DNA of 64,000 bases from Mesorhizobium sp. L-8-3 (GTDB taxonomy: Bacteria > Pseudomonadota > Alphaproteobacteria > Rhizobiales > Rhizobiaceae), in NCBI RefSeq assembly GCF_016756615.1, contig NZ_AP023262.1:7317501-7381500 (forward strand). The letters run 5' to 3'. Position 1 is the first letter of the stretch, and each line of letters starts with the position of its first letter. Shown in pieces: positions 27,954 to 37,046 of this stretch. Both the position numbers and the translations under genes were made by a program. The notes beneath the pieces are model-generated. The model was not told where the DNA came from, did no database searches, and was given only the letters and a program-made list of their open reading frames with translations.

Positions 27954-28658
27954 TCAGCCGTCCAGCTTCTCGAGCGAGTAGCCGGCCGACCTGACGGTAC
28001 GGATGACGATACCCGTCGAGGCCGCCTCCAGAGCCCTTCTGAGCCGACTGATGTGGACGTCGACTGTGCGTACACCGACATGGATATTGGCCGGCCAGGC
28101 CCCGCCGATCAGCTCGTCCCTACTGAAGACCTTGCCGGGCGCCTCCAGCAAATGCCGCAGCACGTTGAACTCGATCGGTCCGAGATGGATGTCATGGCCA
28201 TTGCCGCAAACCCGGTGGGCATCGAGCTTCATCTCAAGGCTGCCATAGGAAAGCCAGCTGTTGTTTTCAATCGCGTTTGAACCCGGCTTCGGCAGCGCCA
28301 GCCTCGTCCGCAGACAATCGAGCAGCTTGGCCGGCGCCACAGGCCGCACAAAGCTCTCGTCAATGCCGGCCTTCAACAGATCGAGGTGCTGGTTCTCGGC
28401 GCCGGGCGCGATCAGGGCAATGATGGGCAGGCCGCCGGTTCGGGGCTCCCGCTTGAGCCGGGCGCAGATTGCGGACCCGGTAAGGCTCGTTGAACCGCAG
28501 TCCAGCACCACGGCCTGGAAGTCGCGATCGTCGGCCATTGCAAGTGCTTCCTTCGCACCGCCTGCCGGCTCACTGACGAACCCGTCCACCTCCAGTATGT
28601 GGCTGAGGAACAGATAGAACTCCGCATCTTGCGAACAGATCAGGACGCGTGGCTTCAT
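27954..28658 (-). CDS. OmpR/PhoB-type response regulator with atypical receiver
   Basis: About 234 residues from the inner ATG (MKPRVLICSQDAE). The receiver domain (~1-120) has a phospho-acceptor-like Asp in AVVLDCGSTSLTG. However, the usual acidic pair near the N terminus is reduced (CSQDAE), and the conserved Lys-Pro is Arg-Pro (SFVRPVAP). The C-terminal winged helix (~135-234) is complete: HLGPIEFNVLRHLLEAPGKVFSRDELI and RTVDVHISRLRRALE. No histidine kinase is nearby. It follows nifX and the NifX-associated gene and may be co-transcribed with them. Confidence 0.85.
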   Translation of the reverse strand: MKPRVLICSQDAEFYLFLSHILEVDGFVSEPAGGAKEALAMADDRDFQAVVLDCGSTSLTGSAICARLKREPRTGGLPIIALIAPGAENQHLDLLKAGIDESFVRPVAPAKLLDCLRTRLALPKPGSNAIENNSWLSYGSLEMKLDAHRVCGNGHDIHLGPIEFNVLRHLLEAPGKVFSRDELIGGAWPANIHVGVRTVDVHISRLRRALEAASTGIVIRTVRSAGYSLEKLDG

Positions 28659-28763
28659 CAGCGCTACCCCGAGAACCAAATTGGCCTCGACCGCGTCGGC
28701 CGCGTGGGCTGGCCATCGCGGCTCCTCAAGGCCTGACATGATCCTCTTGCTCGAAAATCGGTT

Positions 28764-29243
28764 TCATGCCCGTGCCACCTCGGGATAGGCGTCGATGGCT
28801 GCGATGGCATCGTCGACCAGTTTCGTACCGGCCGCGGCGAGTTTGCAGAACGTCTCGAAGCCGAATCGATGGACGTCGCGCACGGTCTTGGACAGAACGA
28901 CCAGCCGCCCGGCGGTGAAAAGCACGCGCCCGAACCCCTCATGGCTCATTTCGATCATCGGCGATGCCATCAGGCCGGAGCGCTCCTCGATCGCAAGGGC
29001 GACGGCAGTGTAAAACTTGTCGAGCCTCCACAGCACGTCCGGATCGGGATCGCCGATGATCGGAATCGTACGCCGCTGTTCCTTGCTGACGATGAAGTCC
29101 GCCAGCAACTCGGCGTCCGCTTTGCCGTCCCAGGACCCGTGGGAATCTTGAGCAAGGATCAGCCGCACGAGGCACTTGACGAACGGGCTGGCAAGGGCCG
29201 CCTCGTCATCGTTGACAGCATGGCTGATCGCGACTTCAAACAT
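28764..29243 (-). CDS. NifX-associated nitrogen fixation protein (DUF269)
   Basis: A 159-residue protein of the family usually found behind nifX. It starts MFEVAISHAVNDDEAALASPFVKCLVRLILAQDSHG and carries LWRLDKFYTAVALAIEE and EMSHEGFGRVLF. The inner ATG at 29243 fits the family start and follows a purine-rich stretch. It lies 17 bases after nifX. The precise function is not established; the context is iron-molybdenum cofactor handling. Confidence 0.9.
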   Translation of the reverse strand: MFEVAISHAVNDDEAALASPFVKCLVRLILAQDSHGSWDGKADAELLADFIVSKEQRRTIPIIGDPDPDVLWRLDKFYTAVALAIEERSGLMASPMIEMSHEGFGRVLFTAGRLVVLSKTVRDVHRFGFETFCKLAAAGTKLVDDAIAAIDAYPEVARA

Positions 29244-29260
29244 TTTGCTCTTTCCTCGTT

Positions 29261-29758
29261 TCAGTCCTCGTCCTCGAAGGAGGGTTTCTTTTCGGCGACA
29301 CCAGCTTCGGCCAGCACCTTGCGCAGCCAGGGCGGAGGACACGTTCTCAGCATCATCTGCGTGCGCAACAGCACCTCTTGGATGGTTTGTGGCTGCGGCA
29401 CCTTGATTGGATGGATTTTTGCCGAAATAACCTTGGCTGCCGAAGGCCCGCCGATGGCCAGACAAAACAGCAGATGGCAGCCCTTCAGCGCCTCCACCTT
29501 CGGCGTGACGCGGTCATCGCCCTCGGTCCGACGCTTCCCGCTCTCATCGGAAACGTCATCGAAGGCCACGGCTTCCACGAGATGCCACTCCTCGCGCGTC
29601 ACGTCGTAGACAGCAAAGCGCTTGGCCGACCCGAAATGGGCATTGAGATTCGTCATGTCTTGCGTGGCGATGGCTACGCGCAATGCGCCTGCCCGTCGGT
29701 CCGTCATCGGTGCGTGAACCTCGTCAGTGACGAGTGAGAGGCGACGAACGGAGCTCAT
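29261..29758 (-). CDS. nifX: NifX, FeMo-cofactor precursor carrier
   Basis: A 165-residue protein of the NifX/NafY cofactor-binding fold. The core reads LRVAIATQDMTNLNAHFGSAKRFAVYDV, then LLFCLAIGGPSAAKVI and a Pro-rich IKVPQPQTIQEVL. It binds NifB-co and VK-cluster intermediates between NifB, NifEN and NifDK. The start at 29758 overlaps the nifN end by 35 bases, so the two are translationally linked. Confidence 0.95.
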   Translation of the reverse strand: MSSVRRLSLVTDEVHAPMTDRRAGALRVAIATQDMTNLNAHFGSAKRFAVYDVTREEWHLVEAVAFDDVSDESGKRRTEGDDRVTPKVEALKGCHLLFCLAIGGPSAAKVISAKIHPIKVPQPQTIQEVLLRTQMMLRTCPPPWLRKVLAEAGVAEKKPSFEDED

Positions 29759-31106
29759 CTGGCATTTCTCGTTTCCGGAATGGATCAAGCGCCTCAGGCG
29801 TCGGCGCGTGCTGGTTGGCCTGAAAGATATTGGCAACATCGAAGATCAGGTCGCGGGTCCCCCGATAGAGGATTGTGAGCTTGTGCTGGCTGCCAAGCCG
29901 GTCGAAGATCGGGAAGCCGACGCGCATGAGCGGAATGCCAAGGCGTCGCGACGCCTGGCGACCGTGGGAATGTGTTACGAGAAGATCCGCGCCCGCTGCA
30001 AGAGCTTCCAAATCGCCGAGATCGCCGATCTGAACCCACTCCGCCGGTACTTTCTGCAGAATCTTCGACAGATCGGTCGTCGTGACCGCCGCCGCGATGT
30101 CACAGCCCATGCCGGTGAAGAAGGTTGCGAGTTGATAGAGTTGGTCTGGTTCAGCAGCGATCGCAATTTTCTTGCCTCCGAAATGGAAATGTCCGTCGAG
30201 CAATGCATCCTCCAATTGCGCCCGGTGACGGCGAACCCGGGCCGGCACCGCCGCGCCCGAAACCGCCGATAGCAGCGAGACGAACCGGTCGACGGCCTTC
30301 AATCCGGTCAGCGACTGGAACACCGCGTAAGGCACGCCGGTCAACCCGTGCAGCGTTTTCGCCGGGTGGCGCATGTGCTCGCCGATGACGATGCATTGCG
30401 CGGCCGTGCCAAGCTCGCGGATTTCCTCGACGCTGGTGCCGCCATAGGTAGTGGTTACCCAGCGGTCAGGAACCGTGCCGTCGAGTGAGCCGGAGACGTC
30501 CGGAAGAATAACCGGCCTGAGACCAAAACTTTCAACCATGTCACGCAAATGCTCGACGTCAGCGACAGTGAGGTTGCATCCGGGCAGGATCGCGATCTTC
30601 TTCGGCTGCCGCGTCCGTTCGCCCGACCGTGTAATCCCTTCGATCATCGCCGCGACAGCCTTGGCCCAGCCCTCTTCGATCGCGCCGTCAAAATCGGGCG
30701 TGTTGGCGAGCACGACCTCCGTACCCGCGAGCTCTTCCACGTGCTTCAGCTTGACGTTGGCGATATCACTCGCGCAATCTTCGCCACGGGTCTCCACCAG
30801 CGCGGTCGTGCACACCCCTATCAGCTTTGGCTTTGTGCGGGTTTTGAGGTTGAGGATCGCCTCTTCCAGATGGTCCGCTCCGCCGAGTATGGTTGCCACC
30901 TCGTCCAACGCCGTTGTCTGCAAGGGGATCGCTTCCTTGAAATGCCGCACGAAGAGCACGAGCGCGAAGCTGGTGCAGCCCTGGCTGCCGTGGAACAGGG
31001 GCATCGCACCGTCGACTCCAAGAAAAGCAAAGGCGGCACCCAGTGGCTGCGACGACTTCAGCGGATTGACCGCCGCTGATTTGGTATTGCGAAGGATGCG
31101 GACCAT
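29724..31106 (-). CDS. nifN: NifN, FeMo-cofactor scaffold beta subunit
   Basis: A 460-residue NifK-like subunit of the NifEN scaffold on which FeMo-cofactor is matured. It has VNPLKSSQPLGAAFAFLGVDGAMPLFHGSQGCTSFA near the start and IAILPGCNLTVADVEHL in the middle. It lacks the last ~60 residues typical of NifK, as expected. It starts 9 bases after nifE and overlaps nifX. Confidence 0.97.
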   Translation of the reverse strand: MVRILRNTKSAAVNPLKSSQPLGAAFAFLGVDGAMPLFHGSQGCTSFALVLFVRHFKEAIPLQTTALDEVATILGGADHLEEAILNLKTRTKPKLIGVCTTALVETRGEDCASDIANVKLKHVEELAGTEVVLANTPDFDGAIEEGWAKAVAAMIEGITRSGERTRQPKKIAILPGCNLTVADVEHLRDMVESFGLRPVILPDVSGSLDGTVPDRWVTTTYGGTSVEEIRELGTAAQCIVIGEHMRHPAKTLHGLTGVPYAVFQSLTGLKAVDRFVSLLSAVSGAAVPARVRRHRAQLEDALLDGHFHFGGKKIAIAAEPDQLYQLATFFTGMGCDIAAAVTTTDLSKILQKVPAEWVQIGDLGDLEALAAGADLLVTHSHGRQASRRLGIPLMRVGFPIFDRLGSQHKLTILYRGTRDLIFDVANIFQANQHAPTPEALDPFRKREMPDELRSSPLTRH

Positions 31107-31115
31107 CGGATTTCC

Positions 31116-32606
31116 TCAACGGTCGCCGAAGCGGTGAGCCGTCGCGCCGGCGAATTCATTGAAGGCGTTCACAGTCGCGGTCCCGTTCTTCGTGCTCGCC
31201 AGATCGTCCTCCAAGTCAGGCTGGCAATCCCACGGCGCCGGCTCCCGCACCTGGCCCCAGATCGGGTTATGAATGGCGAGGTCGATCTGCCGGACAAGTT
31301 CCACCATGCCATCATAGCCGGCATAAGGATGTTGGCGCTCCTGGTTGATATCGAGCCAGGGTGTCTTGGCCTTCAGCGCGATGAATTGCGTGCGCCCGCC
31401 CGACAGCATGATGTCGGCCTTGTGTTTTGAGAGCATGGCGTAGAGATCGCGCGCTGCCATCTGCTCGAACATGTGGTTTTCGTCCTTGAGGATCCGTTTG
31501 ATCCGCTCCTTGTCTTCGACTGTGGATTTCTTGACCGAGGTGCCGACGATCTCCATGCCGATCTCCATCAGCGCGTGGACGACTGACCAGGACTTCACAC
31601 CGCCTGTATTGAGCAGCACGCCCTTGCCTTGAAGCCGCGGGCGGTAGGCCTCGAGCTTCTTCCACGCAATCGCCTCCTGCTCAGCGATCAGCGTCTCAGT
31701 GCGATCGAGGATCTCCGCATCGGCGCCCTTCCTCACCAGCAGCTCAGCAATGTTTCGAAGTGCTTCCGAGGTATCGGTTATGCCGTAGAAGGAGCCCTCG
31801 AAGAACGGGATGTCCCAGCGCTCCTCCATCTTGCGGGCCAGATTGATCAGTGCGCTCGAGCACACCATCATAGCCGCCCGGGCGCGGTGCGCGGATGCAA
31901 CGTCGATGTAACGCGCATCGCCCGGAATGCAGGCGCGCACCCGGATGCCGAGCCGATCAAGCAGGGGCTTCACCAGCCAGAATTCGCCGGAGAGGTTGAA
32001 TTCGCCAAGGATGTTGATGTCGTAGGGTCCGGCGTCGTCGGGTTCCACCGTGCCGATGACATGATCGAGCAACGCTTCGGCGGCGAGTTTGTTGCCGAGG
32101 TTCTTGGAGCCGGCCAAGCCCGGCGCATTGATCGGCACCACGGCCAGACCGAATTTTTCGGCCGCGCGTTTGCACACGGCCTCGATGTCGTCGCCGATCA
32201 GCGCCGTCACGCAGGTCGAATAGACGAAGACTGCCGGCGGCGCATATGTTTCCTTGATCTCGCGGATCGCCTTGAAGAGCTTCCGCTCGCCCTGCCCCAT
32301 CACGACGTCGAGTTCGGTGAGGTCGGTTGTGAAGCTTGTCCGCCACAGGGTTGGCCCGGACGAAGCTGCGCCTCTGTTGTCCCAGGAATTGCCCTCGCAG
32401 GCGAGCGGCGCATGGACCAGGTGCGCAACGTCGGTGATCGGCTGCAGGACGATCTTGGCGCCGTCAAAGGCGCAGCCGCCGGCTGCCGCCCCGGGGGTCA
32501 GCGGCTTCGAGCAGCCCTCCTTGCGCGCCCTGGCATCCTTGCGGCGGTTGTTATCGCAGGCGGGCTCGTCGAAAACGTCCTGGATCTTGGCACTGAGCGA
32601 GGTCAT
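31116..32606 (-). CDS. nifE: NifE, FeMo-cofactor scaffold alpha subunit
   Basis: A 496-residue NifD-like protein. Cluster-ligand cysteines are visible in EGCSKPLTPGAAAGGCAFDGA, LACEGNSWDNRG and STCVTALIGDDIEAVC. The later ALINLARKMEERWDIPFFEGSFYG region corresponds to the cofactor pocket. It pairs with NifN. It follows nifK by 60 bases without a visible promoter, so it belongs to the nifH-led operon. Confidence 0.97.
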   Translation of the reverse strand: MTSLSAKIQDVFDEPACDNNRRKDARARKEGCSKPLTPGAAAGGCAFDGAKIVLQPITDVAHLVHAPLACEGNSWDNRGAASSGPTLWRTSFTTDLTELDVVMGQGERKLFKAIREIKETYAPPAVFVYSTCVTALIGDDIEAVCKRAAEKFGLAVVPINAPGLAGSKNLGNKLAAEALLDHVIGTVEPDDAGPYDINILGEFNLSGEFWLVKPLLDRLGIRVRACIPGDARYIDVASAHRARAAMMVCSSALINLARKMEERWDIPFFEGSFYGITDTSEALRNIAELLVRKGADAEILDRTETLIAEQEAIAWKKLEAYRPRLQGKGVLLNTGGVKSWSVVHALMEIGMEIVGTSVKKSTVEDKERIKRILKDENHMFEQMAARDLYAMLSKHKADIMLSGGRTQFIALKAKTPWLDINQERQHPYAGYDGMVELVRQIDLAIHNPIWGQVREPAPWDCQPDLEDDLASTKNGTATVNAFNEFAGATAHRFGDR

Positions 32607-32666
32607 TGCGTCAGTCTCCGAAGTCGATTGGGCGATGGGCGGCCTCGGCGAAAAGCCGGCACGGGC

Positions 32667-34208
32667 TTAGCGGGTGAGGTCATAGGAATAATCCGTCACG
32701 CCCGTTTCGCTCGTCTCGCGATCGAGCTTGTCGAATATCTTGTCGAGGATCGTCGTCAACACGCGTAATCCACCCTGGTAGCCCATGAGGGGAAAGCGAT
32801 GGTGATGGTGCCGGTCGAAGATTGGAAACATCAGCCGGATCAGCGGCGTGCCGGTGTCGCGCTCCAGATACTTGCCATAGGAATTGCCAATCAGCAGGTC
32901 CACCGGCTCTGTAAACAGCAGCGAGCGCATTGCCCAGAGATCCTTGCCCGCCCAGACCTGGGCATCCTGGCCGAAAGACGAGGATGCAAGCAATTCCTTC
33001 ATCTCGGCCTCCCAGGCCGATGTGCCGTTGGTCGCGAGGCAATGTGTCGGCTCGCCGCCGGTCTCCATGACGAAGCGGGCCATGGCGTAGACGAAGTCCG
33101 GATCCCCATAGATTGCGTACTTCTTGCCGTGCAGCCATGACTGGCTGTCCGCCATGGCGTCAACCAGTCGGCCGCGCTCCATCCGGATTGTCTCGGGGAT
33201 CTCCTGGCCGGAAATTGCCGAGACCTTCATCAGGAATTCGTCGGTCGCCTGGACACCCAGCGGATAGTGGAAGGATGCCGTCGCCTGCCCGACCTCGTTG
33301 CAATATTCCAGCGTCTTGCGGGTGTTGTAATGCTGCAGCGACAGCGTCGCCTCCGCGTTGAGTGCCCCTTTCACGTCTTCGATCTTGGTGCCACCGTCAT
33401 ACATGCGGTATTCGCCGTCCGACGGCGTGTCGAACTGGTCTGAGGCGTCCTGAATGACGGTATAGGTGACACCCATCAGGTCGAGGAGGCTTTTGAGTTC
33501 CCGGTTGTTTCCGACGCAGAATCCGTCGAAGCCTGGAATGATGTTGATGGTCCCAGCGGCTTGCGAGCGCTCGCTGCCCTTCCAGAAATGCTCCAGCACG
33601 CCCTTCACCATGCCGTCGTAGCCATCGACATGGCTGCCGACGAAGGCAGGCGTATGAGCGAAAGGCACGTCGAAGTCGCACGGGACCGAGCCTTCGTTCT
33701 TGGCGTTCTCTATGAAGCTGCGCAGGTCGTCGCCAATGACCTCGGCCATGCAGGTGGTCGAGACGGCGATCATCTTGGGGTCGTAGAGCTTGTAGGTATT
33801 GGCGAGCCCGTCGACCATGTTCTTCAGGCCGCCAAACACTGCCGCGTCCTCGGTCATCGAGGAGGAAACCGCTGACGAAGGCTCCTTGAAATGTCGCGAC
33901 AAATGCGAGCGGTAGTAGGCAACGCAGCCCTGGCTACCGTGGACGAAAGACATGGTGCGCTCGAAGCCCGCGGCCGCGAACACCGCACCGAGCGGCTGGC
34001 AGGCCTTGGCGGGGTTTATGACGAGCGCCTCGCGAGCGAGGTTCTTTTCGCGGTATTCCCAAGTTTTGGTCAATTCGCGTTGATCGGTGACGATCTGATC
34101 AGGGTGCGGACATTCGAAATTCAGTTTCTTCTCGGCAAGCATTTGTCTGTATTCCGGCTCGCGGAACAGGGGAGCATGGTCGAGAACTTTTTCGGCCGAT
34201 TGCGGCAT
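32667..34208 (-). CDS. nifK: Nitrogenase MoFe protein beta subunit
   Basis: A 513-residue subunit from the inner ATG (MPQSAEKVLDHAPLF), which has AAGGTG at good spacing; a frame extension to 34226 is less likely. P-cluster cysteines lie in NPAKACQPLG, GSQGCVAYYRSH and STTCMAEVIGDD. The conserved C-terminal part has LMFPIFDRHHHHRFPLMGYQGGL. A strong hairpin lies in the 127-base gap between nifD and this gene. Confidence 0.97.
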   Translation of the reverse strand: MPQSAEKVLDHAPLFREPEYRQMLAEKKLNFECPHPDQIVTDQRELTKTWEYREKNLAREALVINPAKACQPLGAVFAAAGFERTMSFVHGSQGCVAYYRSHLSRHFKEPSSAVSSSMTEDAAVFGGLKNMVDGLANTYKLYDPKMIAVSTTCMAEVIGDDLRSFIENAKNEGSVPCDFDVPFAHTPAFVGSHVDGYDGMVKGVLEHFWKGSERSQAAGTINIIPGFDGFCVGNNRELKSLLDLMGVTYTVIQDASDQFDTPSDGEYRMYDGGTKIEDVKGALNAEATLSLQHYNTRKTLEYCNEVGQATASFHYPLGVQATDEFLMKVSAISGQEIPETIRMERGRLVDAMADSQSWLHGKKYAIYGDPDFVYAMARFVMETGGEPTHCLATNGTSAWEAEMKELLASSSFGQDAQVWAGKDLWAMRSLLFTEPVDLLIGNSYGKYLERDTGTPLIRLMFPIFDRHHHHRFPLMGYQGGLRVLTTILDKIFDKLDRETSETGVTDYSYDLTR

Positions 34209-34305
34209 GGTGGTCACCTTTTCCATCTGGCCGCGGCAAGCGGCAGCACAGGGACATCGAAACTTTGAAGGGCCTCCGCGGATCGAGTGCCCCCGAGCAT
34301 TTATC

Positions 34306-34330
34306 GGCCTCCCTGCCTGGCAGGGAGGCC
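34306..34330. other. Perfect hairpin between nifD and nifK
   Basis: GGCCTCCCTGCC and GGCAGGGAGGCC are exact 12-base arms around a single T. The first base lies six bases past the nifD stop on the transcribed (minus) strand. No T-run follows, so it is more likely an mRNA-stability or processing element than a terminator. Confidence 0.75.
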
Positions 34331-34335
34331 AGTCC

Positions 34336-35841
34336 TCATTCGGCGGCGACCGCCCTCAGCGGTGCGTCCTTCATCTTTTTCCACGGCGCGCGGTAGAGAC
34401 CCCAGACCGGGTTGTTGATGGCCAGATCCATGTCGCGGGCGAAGATGGCGAAGCCGTCATAGCCGTGATACGGGCCGGAGTAGTCCCAAGAGTGCATCTG
34501 GCGGAACGGGATGCCCATCTTCTGCACCGGGTATTTCTCCTTGATACCGGAGCCAACGAGATCAGGGCGGATGCCTTCGATGAACTTCTCCAGTTCGTAA
34601 CCGGTGACGTCGTCATAGAGGAGCGTGCCATTCTTCACGTAATGGCCGGTGCGCTGGTAGTCGTCGTTGTGGGCGAACTCGTAGCCGGTGCCGACGATCA
34701 CCATAGCGAGGTCCTCGTAGGCAGTGATGACGTGACGAGGACGCAGCCCGCCGACATAGAGCATCACCGTGTTGCCTTCGAGGCGCGGTCGGTACTTGGC
34801 GATGACGGCATCGACCAAGGGCCGGTACTTGGCGATGACCTTTTCGGTCTTCTCCTCGATTTCCGGGCCGAAATGCTTGGCGATGTTGCGCAGGGAGGCC
34901 TCGATCTGGGTGGGGCCGAAGAAATTGTATTCCATCCAGGCGATGCCGTACTTTTCCTCCATGTGCCGGCAGATGTAATTCATCGACCGGTAGCAGTGGA
35001 TCAGGTTGAGCTTGGCCTTGGGAGCGCGCTCTATTTCGGCGAGTGTGGCGTCGCCCGACCAGTTGCCGACCACCCGAAGCCCAATCTCTTCGAGCAGGAT
35101 TCGCGAGGCCCAGGCATCGCCGCCAATGTTGTAGTCGCCGACGACGTTGACGTCGTATGGGCCGGACTCGAACGCGACATCGTCCTTGTCGAAGACCCAA
35201 TCGCGGATCGCATCATTGGCAATGTGGTGGCCGAGCGATTGTGAAACGCCGCGGAAACCTTCGCAGCGCACCGGTACAATCGTCTTTTCGTGCTCCTTGG
35301 CTTTCTTGCGCGACACGGCCTCGATATCGTCCCCGATCAGGCCGATCGGGCATTCGGACTGCACCGAGATGCCGCCACTGAGCGGAAACAGGTCCTCGAT
35401 CTCGTCGATGATCTTTTCCAGCTTCTTGTCGCCGCCGAAAACGATGTCCTTCTCCTGGAAGTCGGAGGTGAACTGCATTGTCACGAACGTGTCGATACCC
35501 GTCGTGCCGACGTAATAGTTGCGGCGTTGCGACCAGGAATATTGCCCACAGCCGATCGGCCCGTGCGAGATGTGGACCATATCCTTGACTGGACCCCACA
35601 CCACGCCCTTGGAGCCGGCATAGGCGCAGCCGCGGATTGTCATCACGCCCGGAATGGATTTGATGTTCGATTTGACGTCGCATTCGGAAAGGCCCTTGTC
35701 CTCCCCGCCGGCCTCGTCCTTGCTCGTTGCGACACTGAGGTGCTTCTTGCGACGCTTCGCCGCCTTGTCTGGATATTGGGACAGCACGTCTTCGATAAGC
35801 TTCGCATGCAAAGCGCCGTCATTCTCATAGTCGAGGCCCAT
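34336..35841 (-). CDS. nifD: Nitrogenase MoFe protein alpha subunit
   Basis: A 501-residue catalytic subunit. P-cluster ligands lie in TIRGCAYAGSKG, GPIGCGQYSW and SECPIGLIGDDI. The FeMo-cofactor cysteine is in LIHCYRSMNYICRHMEEKYG, and the cofactor histidine is in RQMHSWDYSGPYHGYDGF. The ATG at 35841 follows AAAGGGGC; the frame begins six codons earlier. It lies in the nifHDKENX operon. Confidence 0.98.
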   Translation of the reverse strand: MGLDYENDGALHAKLIEDVLSQYPDKAAKRRKKHLSVATSKDEAGGEDKGLSECDVKSNIKSIPGVMTIRGCAYAGSKGVVWGPVKDMVHISHGPIGCGQYSWSQRRNYYVGTTGIDTFVTMQFTSDFQEKDIVFGGDKKLEKIIDEIEDLFPLSGGISVQSECPIGLIGDDIEAVSRKKAKEHEKTIVPVRCEGFRGVSQSLGHHIANDAIRDWVFDKDDVAFESGPYDVNVVGDYNIGGDAWASRILLEEIGLRVVGNWSGDATLAEIERAPKAKLNLIHCYRSMNYICRHMEEKYGIAWMEYNFFGPTQIEASLRNIAKHFGPEIEEKTEKVIAKYRPLVDAVIAKYRPRLEGNTVMLYVGGLRPRHVITAYEDLAMVIVGTGYEFAHNDDYQRTGHYVKNGTLLYDDVTGYELEKFIEGIRPDLVGSGIKEKYPVQKMGIPFRQMHSWDYSGPYHGYDGFAIFARDMDLAINNPVWGLYRAPWKKMKDAPLRAVAAE

Positions 35842-35871
35842 GGGACCTGCCCCTTTCAAGGTTCGGGTAAC

Positions 35872-35929
35872 GCCTCGCCAACGAGGCCTTGTTTCGTAGA
35901 AAGGGGCGCCAGGTCACGGTCGGCGCCCC
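35872..35929. other. Two hairpins between nifH and nifD
   Basis: GGGGCGCC (35903-35910) pairs with GGCGCCCC (35922-35929), 16 bases past the nifH stop. GCCTCG (35872-35877) pairs with CGAGGC (35882-35887) closer to nifD. Such structures can protect the nifH part of the message and raise NifH over NifDK; that role is inferred. Confidence 0.65.
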
Positions 35930-35945
35930 CTGTCGGTAGCGGCAG

Positions 35946-36839
35946 TTACTGAGCGACGGCCAATTTCGCTTCCTTGGCCTGAAGCTCGGCAAGCATTTGC
36001 TCGTCCGTCTTCATGATGCCGAAGTCGAGCAGCATGTCCTCGAGCTCCTCCATGGTGATTGGGGTCGGGATGGTGCCCTGGCCCGAATTGCCATGGATCT
36101 TCTCGGCCAACGCGCGGTACTCCCCTGCCTGTTTGGAGTCCGGCGCATACTGGATTACCGTCATCTTCCTCAGTTCGGCGTGCTGGACGATGTTGTCGCG
36201 CGGCACGAAGTGGATGAGCTTGGAATTGAGTCTGGCGGCCAGCGCCTCGGAGAGGTCGAGCTCGCGGTCGGTCTGGCGCTCGTTGCAGATCAGCCCCCCG
36301 AGCCGCACGCCGCCCGAATGGGCGTATTTCAGGATACCCTTGGCGATGTTGTTGGCGGCATAGAGCGCCATCATCTCGCCGGACATGACGATGTAGATCT
36401 CCTGGGCCTTGTTTTCGCGGATCGGCATCGCGAAGCCGCCGCACACCACGTCGCCCAGCACGTCGTAGGAGACATAGTCGACATTGTCATAGGCGCCGTT
36501 CTCCTCGAGGAAGTTGATCGAGGTGATGACGCCGCGGCCGGCGCAGCCGACACCCGGCTCGGGGCCGCCGGACTCCACACACTTGATGTCTTTGTAGCCG
36601 ATCTTGAGCACGTCCTGGAGTTCGAGGTCTTCCACAGAACCTTCCTGGGCGGCGAGATGCAGAACCGTATCCTGCGCCTTTGCGTTCAGGATCAGGCGGG
36701 TGGAGTCGGCTTTGGGGTCGCAGCCGACGATCAGGATTTTCTGTCCGAGGTCGACCAGGGCGGCTAGCGTATTTTGAGAGGTGGTGGACTTGCCGATGCC
36801 TCCCTTTCCGTAGAATGCGATCTGACGCAGACCTGACAT
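35946..36839 (-). CDS. nifH: Nitrogenase iron protein
   Basis: A 297-residue dinitrogenase reductase. The P-loop is AFYGKGGIGKSTTSQNTLAAL, the 4Fe-4S cysteines lie in GVGCAGRGVI and DVVCGGFAMPIRE, and the Arg in GCAGRG is the usual ADP-ribosylation position. The ATG at 36839 is preceded by AAGGAAGGA; the frame opens nine codons earlier. It is first gene of the operon, with a sigma-54 promoter and NifA site upstream. Confidence 0.98.
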   Translation of the reverse strand: MSGLRQIAFYGKGGIGKSTTSQNTLAALVDLGQKILIVGCDPKADSTRLILNAKAQDTVLHLAAQEGSVEDLELQDVLKIGYKDIKCVESGGPEPGVGCAGRGVITSINFLEENGAYDNVDYVSYDVLGDVVCGGFAMPIRENKAQEIYIVMSGEMMALYAANNIAKGILKYAHSGGVRLGGLICNERQTDRELDLSEALAARLNSKLIHFVPRDNIVQHAELRKMTVIQYAPDSKQAGEYRALAEKIHGNSGQGTIPTPITMEELEDMLLDFGIMKTDEQMLAELQAKEAKLAVAQ

Positions 36840-36923
36840 GTTGCTTCCTTCCTTCTTTCCATCCATAGCGGTTACCGCGACTTCAATGCCGGTCGGCAGA
36901 TCCCGCCGCCTCGCACCGATCGT

Positions 36924-36939
36924 TTCAAAACTCGTGCCA
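36924..36939 (-). promoter_or_regulatory. Sigma-54 (-24/-12) promoter of nifH
   Basis: On the minus strand the sequence is TGGCACGAGTTTTGAA, about 85 bases upstream of the nifH ATG. The -24 half is perfect. The -12 half is TTGA instead of TTGC, so the otherwise conserved C is replaced. It lies about 100 bases from the NifA site with an AT-rich stretch between, suited to IHF bending. Confidence 0.8.
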
Positions 36940-37030
36940 ATTTGGCCGGCTGGATCGAAGAAGAAATTTTATGATTGCTTTTCAGCTGTTTAACATTTGG
37001 CAAAAATATTAAATTGGCTAAATAAACTTG

Positions 37031-37046
37031 TGTCGCGGGCCCGACA
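37031..37046. promoter_or_regulatory. NifA upstream activating sequence for nifH
   Basis: TGT-N10-ACA with palindromic arms (TGTCG…CGACA), centred about 107 bases upstream of the nifH promoter. This is the NifA-binding consensus. The same TGTCG/CGACA arms recur upstream of the phosphonate operon at 61975-61990. Confidence 0.88.

Noticed and set aside
34207..35244. Long plus-strand frame (345 codons) opposite nifD.
   Set aside because: Antisense shadow of nifD with no homology of its own.
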